Shown here in pieces: positions 8,860 through 17,232 of a DNA stretch of 64,000 bases. The first letter of the stretch is position 1. Each line of letters begins with the position of its first letter. The stretch is from Chelativorans sp. AA-79 (GTDB lineage: Bacteria > Pseudomonadota > Alphaproteobacteria > Rhizobiales > Rhizobiaceae): positions 1,938,001-2,002,000 of the forward strand of contig NZ_CP120361.1 in NCBI RefSeq assembly GCF_029457495.1. The letters are read 5' to 3'. The notes under the pieces were generated by a model. It did not search any database, was not told the origin of the DNA, and saw only the letters and a list, made by a program, of their open reading frames with translations. The position numbers and the translations under genes are program-made.

Positions 8860-9765
8860 TTGGCGACTGAAGTTATTACACGGCTGGATCCGCAGTCGCG
8901 TGCCGCCGCGCGCGGCTGGAGCGATCTGACGATCCGGAACCTTTTCATAATCCCGACGATCCTTTTCCTGATCATCTTCAACATCTTTCCGCTGCTATAC
9001 TCGCTCGGCTACTCCTTCACGGATTTCCGCGCATCCACCAATGCGCCTGCGAATTTCGTTGGTCTGGCCAACTACCGCGCACTGCTGAACGACCCCTTCA
9101 TCTGGACCAATTTCGCGATCACCGCGAAATATGTGGTCGTCTCGGTGACAGGGCAGGTGGTGGTCGGGTTCGGCGTCGCCATGCTGCTCAACCGGGCGAT
9201 CCCCTTCAAGGGCCTCCTGACGACGCTGCTGCTCCTGCCGATGATGCTGTCCATGGCGGTCGTCGGCCTGTTCTGGAAGCTGCTTTACGATCCGTCCTTC
9301 GGCATCATCAACTATGCGCTGGGTCTCGGCCGCTTCGAATGGCTGTCCAATCCGGACATGGCGCTCTACGCCGTCGCGATCACCGACATCTGGATGTGGT
9401 CGCCCTTCGTGATGCTCCTGTCGCTGGCCGGCCTGTCCGCCGTACCGAAGCATCTCTACGAGGCGGCGGCGATCGACCGGGCGGGGCCCTTCTACACCTT
9501 CTTCCGCATCACGCTGCCGCTGGTGGCGCCGATCCTGATGATCGCGATCATCTTCCGTACCATGGAAGCCTTCAAGACCTTCGACCTGGCCTACATCCTG
9601 ACCAGCCAGCCGACCACGGAACTCATCTCGATCCGGCTCTACAAGATGGCTTTCCAGGAATGGCAGACCGGCATGTCCTCCGCACTCGCCTACATCATGC
9701 TGATCATGGTGGTCGCCATCACCAACATCTACGTCAAATACCTGAACAAGGTGAAGGAGCGCTGA
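8860..9765 (+). CDS. Carbohydrate ABC transporter permease (MalF-type)
   Basis: A 301-residue inner-membrane permease. The start is TTG 8860, with GGAGGAGAG just upstream; no ATG fits. Six hydrophobic segments are visible, the first being FIIPTILFLIIFNIFPLLYS near residue 30. The EAA loop that docks on the ATPase is YEAAAIDRAGPFYTFFRITLP, around residues 205-225. Follows the binding-protein gene by 86 bases holding two hairpins, and is followed at one base by the second permease. Confidence 0.87.
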   Translation: MATEVITRLDPQSRAAARGWSDLTIRNLFIIPTILFLIIFNIFPLLYSLGYSFTDFRASTNAPANFVGLANYRALLNDPFIWTNFAITAKYVVVSVTGQVVVGFGVAMLLNRAIPFKGLLTTLLLLPMMLSMAVVGLFWKLLYDPSFGIINYALGLGRFEWLSNPDMALYAVAITDIWMWSPFVMLLSLAGLSAVPKHLYEAAAIDRAGPFYTFFRITLPLVAPILMIAIIFRTMEAFKTFDLAYILTSQPTTELISIRLYKMAFQEWQTGMSSALAYIMLIMVVAITNIYVKYLNKVKER

Positions 9766-9766
9766 G

Positions 9767-10726
9767 GTGGCCGCCGTCAAGACAACCTCCGAAGTCGCGC
9801 TCAACAGACTGGCCATTGTCGCCGTCCTGATCGTGACGATCATATTCCTGGCGCCGATCTACTGGATCGCCTCGACAGCCTTCAAGCCGCGCAACCTGGC
9901 GACCACGATTCCGCCGACGGTCCTGTTCGAGCCGGAAATCGCGCCGTTCGTGAAGCTGATGGTGCGCCGTTCGCAGCTTCGCGAGCCACCGACGGCCGAA
10001 GAATACGCAGCCGCGCCCTGGTGGGAGCGGATCGTTCTCGACGATGGCGAGAAGATCGTCCGGTCCGGCCGCGGCGAAGTGCAGATGTCGGCCTATCCCG
10101 ACCGCTTCATGAATTCGATCATCATCGCGATTTCCTCGACGGTCCTCGCGGTCGGCATGGGCACGCTCACGGCTTACGGCTTCTCGCGCTTCAAGGTGGC
10201 CGGTGAGCAGGACTGGCTGTTCTTCATCCTGTCGACACGCATGCTGCCGCCGGTGGTCGTGGCGATACCGATGTTCCTGATGTACCGCTGGTTCGGGCTG
10301 AACGACACCCATATCGGGCTGATCATCCTCTACACCGCCTTCAACCTCTCCTTCTCCGTCTGGCTCATGAAGGGCTTCATCGACGAGATACCGAGGGAAT
10401 ATGAGGAAGCCGCACTTGTCGACGGCTACACGCGGCTCCAGGCCTTCTTCAAGGTCGTGCTGCCCGAAGCCGCCACCGGCATCGCGGCCACGGCAGTCTT
10501 CTGCTTCATCATCGCGTGGAACGAGTACGCCTTCGCGCTGATCATGACGAACCGCCGGGCGCAGACCGCTCCGCCCTTCATTCCAAGCCAGGTCGGCTCC
10601 GGCCTGCCGGACTGGACCGTCATCGCCGCGGGCACGTTCCTGTTCCTGCTGCCGGTCGCGATCTTCACCTTCCTCCTGCGCAATCACCTCCTGCGCGGCA
10701 TGTCCTTCGGAGCGATCCGCAAATGA
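9767..10726 (+). CDS. Carbohydrate ABC transporter permease (MalG-type)
   Basis: A 319-residue second permease starting at GTG 9767, one base after the previous stop, with GAAGGAG upstream. The first membrane segment is near residues 15-35. A long hydrophilic stretch of about 70 residues follows before the next segment; an insertion of this size after TM1 recurs in polyol-type MalG-like permeases. The EAA loop reads YEEAALVDGYTRLQAFFKV. The stop overlaps the start of the next small gene. Confidence 0.87.
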   Translation: MAAVKTTSEVALNRLAIVAVLIVTIIFLAPIYWIASTAFKPRNLATTIPPTVLFEPEIAPFVKLMVRRSQLREPPTAEEYAAAPWWERIVLDDGEKIVRSGRGEVQMSAYPDRFMNSIIIAISSTVLAVGMGTLTAYGFSRFKVAGEQDWLFFILSTRMLPPVVVAIPMFLMYRWFGLNDTHIGLIILYTAFNLSFSVWLMKGFIDEIPREYEEAALVDGYTRLQAFFKVVLPEAATGIAATAVFCFIIAWNEYAFALIMTNRRAQTAPPFIPSQVGSGLPDWTVIAAGTFLFLLPVAIFTFLLRNHLLRGMSFGAIRK

Positions 10727-10968
10727 CTTTTCGAGAGATGAACCGGCGCTATCTCGAGCCAGGTTCGATGTGGCTCATGATCTTCGGGATCGTGGCGCTC
10801 TGCCAGCCCTGGATATTCTTCCTGCACCGCTATGGCGTCACCATCATCCTGATCGGGCTTGTCGCATTCATCATCACCTCGCATATCGGGCCGGGATCGG
10901 TGGGGACCGAGGAGGACGTCTCCGACGACGTGTTCGACGTCTCCGACCATCGCGAGGGCAAGGCATGA
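10723..10968 (+). CDS. Small membrane protein within ABC operon
   Basis: An 81-residue protein whose ATG overlaps the permease stop (ATGA) and whose stop overlaps the next ATPase start (ATGA), so it is translationally coupled on both sides and clearly part of the transporter operon. Two hydrophobic segments are visible, around residues 15-30 and 36-53, followed by an acidic tail rich in Asp and Glu. I do not recognise a named family with certainty. The glycerol ABC operon of Rhizobium leguminosarum (glpSTPQUV) also carries a small membrane protein with two ATPases, so this may be an equivalent accessory subunit. Confidence 0.75.
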   Translation: MTFREMNRRYLEPGSMWLMIFGIVALCQPWIFFLHRYGVTIILIGLVAFIITSHIGPGSVGTEEDVSDDVFDVSDHREGKA

Positions 10969-12071
10969 CCCATATCGAACTCAACGGTGTCCAGAAATAT
11001 TTCGGCGACCTCCAGGTCATCAAGGACATGAACCTCGTGATCGAGGACAACGAGTTCATCGTCATGCTCGGCCAGTCGGGTTGCGGCAAGACCACGACGC
11101 TTCGCGCCATCGCTGGCCTGGAAACGATCGACGAGGGCGACATCCTCATCGATGGGCGTCGGGTTCAGCATCTCAAGGCCGCGGACCGCGACATCGCCTT
11201 CGTGTTCCAGTCCTTCTCGCTTTACCCTCACATGACCGTGTACGAGAACATCGCATTTCCGCTGCGCGCCATGCGGACAAGCCGGTCGGACATCGACAAC
11301 GAGGTGAAGCGGGTCGCGGGAACATTGCGCATTACGCATCTGCTCGACCGCAGGCCGTCGGCGCTTTCGGGCGGCGACATGCAGCGCGTCGCGATTTGCC
11401 GCGCGTTGGTGCGCCAGCCAAAAGCGATGCTGATGGACGAGCCGATCGGCGCGCTCGACGCCAAGCTGCGCGAGGAGATGCGCGCCGAGATCAAGCGCCT
11501 GCACGTCAAGCAGGGATCGACCACCATCTATGTCACGCATGACCAGGTGGAGGCGATGAGCCTCGCCGACCGGATCGTCATCATGCATGAAGGCGTGCTC
11601 CAGCAGGTCGGCACGCCGGAGGAGGTCTATGCCCACCCGCAGAACCTTTTCGTGGCGCAGTTCGTCGGCAGTCCGGTGATGAACGTGATGCCCGCGCGCG
11701 TGCGGGAGGAAGAGGGTGCCGTGCGTGTCGTTCTCGATGATACGACTGCGGGGTTCCCGTTTCCGCGCGAACTTCTGTCGAAGCTGAACGGGCATGCATC
11801 CGAGGGCGCTCTCGCCCTCGGCATCCGACCGGAGGGGGTCCTGGTCTCGCGTGAGCCGCGCGAGGATTACCTGCCGGTCGAAGCGCAGATCATCGAGCCG
11901 CTCGGCTCGCACGACATCGTCGACCTCAAGGTTGGCGAGGGCATGCTGCGGGCGCGCACGCCGGCAGGTTTCGTGCCCAGGGCGGGAGAACAGGTGCATG
12001 CGCGCATCGATCCCGTGCAGGCGCACTTCTTCGATACAACGAGCGGCAAGTCGCTCGGAGTGAGGCTGTAG
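10965..12071 (+). CDS. ABC transporter ATP-binding protein (first of two)
   Basis: A 368-residue MalK/UgpC-type ATPase. Walker A GQSGCGKTT near residue 38, signature LSGGDMQRV near 134, Walker B MLMDEP followed by D-loop ALDAKL, and switch His in YVTHDQ are all present. The C-terminal TOBE part includes GIRPEG. The signature has Asp where LSGGQ is usual. It starts by a 4-base overlap with the small membrane gene. Together with the next ATPase it should form a heterodimeric motor for the two permeases. Confidence 0.9.
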   Translation: MTHIELNGVQKYFGDLQVIKDMNLVIEDNEFIVMLGQSGCGKTTTLRAIAGLETIDEGDILIDGRRVQHLKAADRDIAFVFQSFSLYPHMTVYENIAFPLRAMRTSRSDIDNEVKRVAGTLRITHLLDRRPSALSGGDMQRVAICRALVRQPKAMLMDEPIGALDAKLREEMRAEIKRLHVKQGSTTIYVTHDQVEAMSLADRIVIMHEGVLQQVGTPEEVYAHPQNLFVAQFVGSPVMNVMPARVREEEGAVRVVLDDTTAGFPFPRELLSKLNGHASEGALALGIRPEGVLVSREPREDYLPVEAQIIEPLGSHDIVDLKVGEGMLRARTPAGFVPRAGEQVHARIDPVQAHFFDTTSGKSLGVRL

Positions 12072-12074
12072 GCG

Positions 12075-13148
12075 ATGGCGCATATCGAACTGAAAAACAT
12101 CACGAAGACCTTCGGTGCCAACACCGCGCTTCGAGGGCTCGACCTCGAAGTGGCCGACGGCCAGTTCTTCGTGCTGCTCGGCGAGACGGGTGCCGGCAAG
12201 ACCACCACGCTGCGCATCGTGGCCGGGCTGGAGAAGCCGACCGCGGGAACCGTGCTGATCGACGGGGTTGACGTCGGCAGCTGGGGGGCGGCCGAACGCG
12301 ACGTCGCGCTCGTGCTTCAGCAATATTCGCTCTATCCGCGCTATACGGTGCGCGAGAACCTCGAATTCCCTTTGAAGTCCAAAATCCGCCGCGTCGAGCC
12401 GGCCGAGATGAAAGTGCGCGTGGAGCGCGTCGCGAAGACCTTGCGCATCGACCACCTGCTCGACCGCAAGACCGACCGCCTTTCCGGCGGCGAGATGCAG
12501 CGCGTTTCCATAGGACGGGCCATCGTGCGCAAGCCGCGGGTCTTTCTCATGGATGAGCCGCTGTCGGCGCTCGATGCCAAGCTGCGCGAGGCGCTGCGCA
12601 CCGAGCTAAAAAATCTCCAGATGAATCTCGGCGCGACATTCCTGTTCGTCACGCACGACCAGATCGAGGCCATGTCCATGGGCGACCGGATCGGCGTTCT
12701 CGACCGTGGCCGGCTCGTCCAGGTCGGCACCCCTTCGGAAATCTACTCCAGACCGAAGAACACGTTCGTGGCCCGTTCGGTGGGCTCCCCGCCGATGAAT
12801 CTCATCCACGGCGCAATCAGCGGCGGAAATGCCGTGGCGGAGGCTGGTTTCAATCTGCCGATCGCGACGCTCAGCGGCGGTATGGAAGGCCGTGACCTGA
12901 TTTTCGGGATCAGGCCCGAGGACATGTTCCTCGAAAGCGGTGCCCCTGCACAGGCAAGAGTGCATGACGTGGAAAATTACGGTGTCGAGAAGATCGTCAC
13001 TTTGCATGCCGGTGACAGCGTGATCCGGCTGACGACACCGGCGCACCAGAACCTTCGGATCGACGAGGCCGTGCAGTTCTCCTGCAATCCCAACAAGGTG
13101 ATCCTGTTCGACGGGGGGACGGGCAAGAGTCTCGCCTATCCCGCGTGA
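12075..13148 (+). CDS. ABC transporter ATP-binding protein (second of two)
   Basis: A 357-residue ATPase starting 3 bases after the previous gene. Walker A GETGAGKTT, signature LSGGEMQRV, Walker B FLMDEPLSALDAKL and FVTHDQ are intact, so both ATPases of the operon look catalytically complete. The C-terminal regulatory part carries GIRPED. The divergence from its neighbour suggests two specialised halves, not a recent duplication. It ends the plus-strand operon; the next gene converges on it 13 bases away. Confidence 0.9.
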   Translation: MAHIELKNITKTFGANTALRGLDLEVADGQFFVLLGETGAGKTTTLRIVAGLEKPTAGTVLIDGVDVGSWGAAERDVALVLQQYSLYPRYTVRENLEFPLKSKIRRVEPAEMKVRVERVAKTLRIDHLLDRKTDRLSGGEMQRVSIGRAIVRKPRVFLMDEPLSALDAKLREALRTELKNLQMNLGATFLFVTHDQIEAMSMGDRIGVLDRGRLVQVGTPSEIYSRPKNTFVARSVGSPPMNLIHGAISGGNAVAEAGFNLPIATLSGGMEGRDLIFGIRPEDMFLESGAPAQARVHDVENYGVEKIVTLHAGDSVIRLTTPAHQNLRIDEAVQFSCNPNKVILFDGGTGKSLAYPA

Positions 13149-13161
13149 CGAAATCCCGACA

Positions 13162-14142
13162 TCAGGCGCTTGCAGGAAACCGCAGACGGTAGCGCGCTTC
13201 GGCCTTGGGATTGCAGAAGTTCACGGGAAGTTCTCCGGAAAGAACCCGCACCGCCTCTTCAGCGGCTCCAGTGCCCATTCGCATCATGGAGTCGTCGGTG
13301 ATTCCGGCCGCGTGAGGCGTGAGGATCACATTGTCGAGTGCAAGCAGAGGATGGTCCGCCGGCAGCGGCTGGGTTGAGAACACGTCCAGCGCAGCACCCG
13401 CGATCGATCCCTGCTGCAAGGCTGCCACAAGAGCTGCCTCGTCGACGACCGGGCCGCGCGAGACATTGATCAGCAGGGCCCCGGGCCTCATCCGCCCGAT
13501 GCGCTCGCGGTTGATGAGCCCTCTGGTCTCGGCCGTCAGCGGGCAGCATAGCACGATCACATCGGACTGAACGACCAGGGTATCGAGATCGACCCTGAGA
13601 ACGCCTTCGGGAAGCGAGGTGGAACTGCGGGTTGCCGTGATAACGTTGAGCCCGAAACCCGATCGGGCGATTTGGCACACCGCGCGCCCGACCGCGCCCA
13701 TGCCAACGATGCCCATTGTCCGCCCGGCGAGATCGCGGCCCAGGTCGGCATGGGCCCGTCCCGCATTCCAACCCGCTTGACGCAGATCGCGGTCGACCAA
13801 ACGGAACCGCCGCTGCAGCGCCAGGGTGACCATGATCACGTGTTCGGCCACCGTCGGCGCATTCACGGCCGGCACGTTGGCGACGAGAACGCCCGCCTCG
13901 GTCGCGGCCTCGACCGGGATCATATCCAATCCCGCTCCGTGCCGGATCACTGCACGCAGCCGCGGCGGATCATCGAAGAGCGCTGCGGGCAGGGGGGCCC
14001 TCACGATGATGATGTCGGCCTCGCGGCCTTCGCGAAGCAGGGTCCCCTGATCGGGCGCGCTCGCAAGGACAAACTCGCCGGCCTGCTTCAGAATTCCCAG
14101 AGCGTGGGGGTGAAGATTATGCGTCGAGAAAATGACCGGCAC
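13162..14142 (-). CDS. D-2-hydroxyacid dehydrogenase family protein
   Basis: A 326-residue NAD(P)-dependent dehydrogenase of the phosphoglycerate-dehydrogenase-like family. The nucleotide-binding motif is GIVGMGAVGRAV near residue 145. Catalytic Arg lies in NVSRGPVVDE and His in LTPHAAG. The usual catalytic Glu of DVFxxEP is Gln here (DVFSTQPLP). It is the last gene of the operon with the GntR regulator (5-base gap), the dehydratase and the isomerase-like gene, so it probably reduces or oxidises a 2-keto or 2-hydroxy acid made in this pathway. Confidence 0.85.
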   Translation of the reverse strand: MPVIFSTHNLHPHALGILKQAGEFVLASAPDQGTLLREGREADIIIVRAPLPAALFDDPPRLRAVIRHGAGLDMIPVEAATEAGVLVANVPAVNAPTVAEHVIMVTLALQRRFRLVDRDLRQAGWNAGRAHADLGRDLAGRTMGIVGMGAVGRAVCQIARSGFGLNVITATRSSTSLPEGVLRVDLDTLVVQSDVIVLCCPLTAETRGLINRERIGRMRPGALLINVSRGPVVDEAALVAALQQGSIAGAALDVFSTQPLPADHPLLALDNVILTPHAAGITDDSMMRMGTGAAEEAVRVLSGELPVNFCNPKAEARYRLRFPASA

Positions 14143-14147
14143 GTCGA

Positions 14148-14879
14148 CTAAGCCCGCGCGTTTGCGGCCTCCATCTGGAACGCATCCGGGTTGTCCGCGC
14201 CGGGCGTGCCGATCAGGCCTTTCCAGTAGCTCTCGGCTCCGGTCAGGTGCGCGCTCATGAGCGCTTGCGCCAGATTGCCGTCCCTTCGCAGGAGAGCCTC
14301 GAAGATCTGGATGTGCTCGGCATGGGAACGACGGCCGCGGTCAGGATCGCCGAAATAAATCGGCAGGCGCTGTTCGCCCATGATGTAATAGACGCTGCAG
14401 ACCTTGTGGAAGACGCTGTTCTTCGTCGCACGCACGATCTCGAGGTGGAAATCACGGTCCTCGCGCGCAAGACCCTTGCCCGCGGCTATTCTCTCCTCCG
14501 AGGACTTCAGGATCTCCCGCAGCCGCTCGAAGTTCTCTTCCGTCGCCCTTTCGCAGGCAAGCTCGGCTGCCTTGATCTCATGGATCTTCCTGAGCTCCAC
14601 CGTCTCATAAATCTGGACCGGATCGAGCGGAACGCCGGCACGGGCAAACAGTGCCATCGCCTCCACGCTCGCCTCGTTCGTCGTCAGATAGATGCCGGAC
14701 TTGGCGCGACGCTCGACGATGCGCATGGCCTCCAGGATGGCCAGCGCTTCCCGGATCTGCCCGCGGCTCACCGAGAAATGCTCGGCAAGCTCCCGTTCGG
14801 ACGGAAGGCGCCCGCTGTCCGTTTTGGAGTGTGCGTAGAGATAGGCGGCCAGATCCGGGAGGAGGTTGTTTTCTTTCAT
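14148..14879 (-). CDS. GntR family regulator, FCD (FadR) subfamily
   Basis: A 243-residue regulator. The N-terminal winged helix carries LPSERELAEHFSVSRGQIRE (about residues 24-43). The C-terminal helical FCD domain contains the metal/ligand-type residues in EDRDFHLEIV and the later His-containing HAEHIQIFEAL. FCD regulators bind organic or sugar acids. It sits inside a catabolic operon (3 bases after the dehydratase, 5 before the dehydrogenase). The five TGGT-N3-ACCA palindromes of the region match the known FadR-type operator, making this the likely cluster-wide repressor. Confidence 0.88.
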   Translation of the reverse strand: MKENNLLPDLAAYLYAHSKTDSGRLPSERELAEHFSVSRGQIREALAILEAMRIVERRAKSGIYLTTNEASVEAMALFARAGVPLDPVQIYETVELRKIHEIKAAELACERATEENFERLREILKSSEERIAAGKGLAREDRDFHLEIVRATKNSVFHKVCSVYYIMGEQRLPIYFGDPDRGRRSHAEHIQIFEALLRRDGNLAQALMSAHLTGAESYWKGLIGTPGADNPDAFQMEAANARA

Positions 14880-14882
14880 GTT

Positions 14883-16052
14883 TCAGCTTCTCTGCGCGTA
14901 AGCTTCAAGAACCGTTTCCGCGATGGTGAAGCCAAGGCCTGGACGGTCGGGGATTTCGATCATGCCGTCCTCCACCGACACGTCATCCTCCACGAGGTCG
15001 TGTATCATCGGGTTTGCGCCGAGCGAATACTCGATGGTGAAGCTCGACGGCGAAGCTGCGCATACATGCAGGCCGGCAAAGAAACAAGGCGCGCCAGCCC
15101 ACAGATGCGGCGCAAGCCTCAAGTTGAATGCGCTGGCGATCGCGCCGATGCGCATCGCCTCGGTTATGCCGCCGCAGAAGGCCGGATCGGGCTGGAAGAT
15201 GTCGGCCGACTTCAGGACCGCGAGATCGCGGAACGCGAAACGCGTCGCATCGGATTCACCCGCGGCGATCGGCACCGGGCCGCTCGATCGGACCTCGGCC
15301 ATGCCCGCTTTATCATCCGCGCTCACCGGCTCCTCGAACCAGGCGAGGTCGCAATCGGACACGAGTTGGATAAAGCGTTTTGCCTCGGCCACTGTGTAGG
15401 TCCCGTGCGCATCGACCATCAGCTCAATGTCGGGGCCGAGCGCGGCGCGGGCGGCCTTCACCCTTGCCGCGGAAATGTGCGGCGCGCCGTCCATGACCCC
15501 CACGCGCATCTTCACCGCCCGGAACCCGCCGGCGGCGAGGTAGGATTGCAACTGCTCGCCGATCCTGTCGGCGGGCGCCCAGCCGCCTGAAGCATAGGCG
15601 GGCAGCCGGTCCGCCTTGCGTCCTCCGAGCAGGCGCCATACCGGCTGTCCGAGCGACTTGCCGAGGATGTCCCAAAGCGCGATATCGACAGCGCTGATCG
15701 CCGCGACGGACAGGCCCCGGCGCGAGAGTTCGGGCATTGCATGACCCTGGGCGGCGGCGGCTTCGTACCGCACGCCGTTATAGAGCATCTCCCATATCTG
15801 GACGATGTCGGCGGGATCGCGCCCGATCAGCCGGGGCGCGATCTCGTGGTTGAGCAGATGAACCAGCGCGGCATAGCTGCCGGCGCTGCCGGCGGCGTTC
15901 TTGCCTTCGCCCCAGCCTGTCAGCCCGTCATCGGTCTCGATGCGCAGGATCGCAGCGTCGAAAGTCTGCAACTGGCCGAAGTCGCTGCGATGCTGGCGAT
16001 CTGGCTCGATCGGTATCCTGACCCACCACGCCTGTGCCGATTTGATCCGCAT
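14883..16052 (-). CDS. Mandelate racemase/muconate-lactonizing enzyme family protein
   Basis: A 389-residue enolase-superfamily enzyme. Metal ligands appear in order: Asp in MVDAHG, Glu in WFEEPV and Glu in AAGESD. The first catalytic motif is KMRVG (Lys-x-Arg) and a His-Asp dyad is suggested by FQPDPA and HLWAG, which places it in the mandelate-racemase-like group containing sugar-acid dehydratases. It probably dehydrates an aldonic or aldaric acid. The gap to the upstream isomerase gene is 9 bases. The exact substrate cannot be read. Confidence 0.87.
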   Translation of the reverse strand: MRIKSAQAWWVRIPIEPDRQHRSDFGQLQTFDAAILRIETDDGLTGWGEGKNAAGSAGSYAALVHLLNHEIAPRLIGRDPADIVQIWEMLYNGVRYEAAAAQGHAMPELSRRGLSVAAISAVDIALWDILGKSLGQPVWRLLGGRKADRLPAYASGGWAPADRIGEQLQSYLAAGGFRAVKMRVGVMDGAPHISAARVKAARAALGPDIELMVDAHGTYTVAEAKRFIQLVSDCDLAWFEEPVSADDKAGMAEVRSSGPVPIAAGESDATRFAFRDLAVLKSADIFQPDPAFCGGITEAMRIGAIASAFNLRLAPHLWAGAPCFFAGLHVCAASPSSFTIEYSLGANPMIHDLVEDDVSVEDGMIEIPDRPGLGFTIAETVLEAYAQRS

Positions 16053-16061
16053 TTCATGCGC

Positions 16062-16949
16062 TCATCGGATCAGCGGCAGGATCGTCTCGGCCGTGATGCG
16101 CATCTGGTCGGAATAGAACGTCTCCGTGAGCAGGCTGGAGCCGTGATCCTGGATGAATTTCAGCTGCTCGGGCGGGATGTCGACGGGATCGCGCTCCACC
16201 ATGTCCGGGTATTTCGCGGCGGGCGTGCGGTCCACCGGCGCAACGAACTCGTTCGTCAGCGCGCCGTCATAGCCGATCTCCTTGAGCGTGCCGATGATTT
16301 TCGGCCAGTCGAGATGGCCGAGACCGGCGGCAAAGCGGTTGTTGTCGGCAATGTGGAAATCGAACAGGCGCGGGCCTGCGAGCCGGATCGCGTCGTAGAT
16401 GTCGTCCTCCTCGATATTCAGGTGGAACGCGTCGAGGCAGACGCCGCATTCGGGGCTGACGGCGTCGGCCAGAGCCAGCGCCTGCGCACAGCGGTTGAAG
16501 AGGTAGGTCTCAAAGCGGTTCAGCGGCTCGACGGCGATCCGCACGCCTTGCTTCTGCGCATGGTCGAAACATTCCCGGGTGGCGTCGACGACCCACCGCC
16601 ACTCTTCCTCCTCGGTGGCATCCGGAACGACCTTGCCGACCGTCGCCGGCACGAGCGTGACGATCTGGCCATCGAGCTCGGAAACCATGGTGATCACGCT
16701 CTTCACGTAGTCGACGGTGCGCGCGCGCTGGCCTTCGTCCTTGGCCGCAAGATTGCGCTCGCCGAGCGTCAGCGTCACGGCACCCCAGCAGCGGATGCCG
16801 TGTTCCTTGAGCAGGGCACGCGTCTCCGTGGCCTCGTATTGCTTCGGCTCGCCCGAGATCTCGATCGATTCATAGCCGAACCGCTTGATGCGGCGCAGCG
16901 TCGTCTCCAGCGGTTCCGCCCGCATCCAATTGTGTGTCGAAAGATGCAC
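16062..16949 (-). CDS. Sugar phosphate isomerase/epimerase (xylose isomerase-like TIM barrel)
   Basis: GTG 16949 with GGGAGGAGG upstream gives 295 residues; longer in-frame starts lack a ribosome site. The protein is an AP endonuclease 2 / xylose-isomerase-like TIM barrel: EPLNRFETYLFN, CLDAFHLNIEEDD and a late LTNEFVAP carry the usual Glu, Asp, His and Glu metal ligands of tagatose/psicose 3-epimerase-like enzymes. It leads the minus-strand operon whose promoter region has an operator at 17029. It shows family resemblance to the divergent gene at 17233. Confidence 0.85.
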   Translation of the reverse strand: MHLSTHNWMRAEPLETTLRRIKRFGYESIEISGEPKQYEATETRALLKEHGIRCWGAVTLTLGERNLAAKDEGQRARTVDYVKSVITMVSELDGQIVTLVPATVGKVVPDATEEEEWRWVVDATRECFDHAQKQGVRIAVEPLNRFETYLFNRCAQALALADAVSPECGVCLDAFHLNIEEDDIYDAIRLAGPRLFDFHIADNNRFAAGLGHLDWPKIIGTLKEIGYDGALTNEFVAPVDRTPAAKYPDMVERDPVDIPPEQLKFIQDHGSSLLTETFYSDQMRITAETILPLIR

Positions 16950-17028
16950 CGTCGACCTCCTCCCTCGAATCTCCGAACATCCGGGAAAGCCGGAACATCC
17001 GCCCTTCCGCAAAGCCGCACCCGAAATC

Positions 17029-17039
17029 TGGTGTGACCA
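17029..17039. promoter_or_regulatory. Predicted FCD-GntR operator (minus-strand operon)
   Basis: TGGTGTGACCA, within ATCTGGTGTGACCAATAT, lies 79 bases before the GTG of the isomerase-like gene on the minus strand. It matches the TGGT-N3-ACCA core seen at four other places. Its partner site at 17205 is 176 bases away across the divergent region, close to the 171-base spacing of the pair at 7156/7327. Confidence 0.65.
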
Positions 17040-17185
17040 ATATCTCCCGTTTTCATCTCTATCGCATTCTCATCCAGTCCACAAGGATTTGGCTGGAGCT
17101 TGGAAGTCGTAGATATAAATACAAAAGAATCAATGAATTGCATAGAAAAGCGAATGCGCGAAGATGGTCTTAGCTTTTTCATCGC

Positions 17186-17215
17186 TTGACCCGATTGTTC
17201 CGTTTGGTATTACCA
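17186..17215 (+). promoter_or_regulatory. Promoter with overlapping GntR operator
   Basis: TTGACC at 17186-17191 looks like a -35 box, and TATTAC at 17208-17213 could be the -10 box 16 bases further. The palindrome core TGGTATTACCA (17205-17215) covers that -10 box, the same geometry as at 7309-7340. It lies 17 bases before the start codon of the next gene, so binding would repress it directly. Confidence 0.62.
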
Positions 17216-17232
17216 GATTGGGAGGCAGTGCG

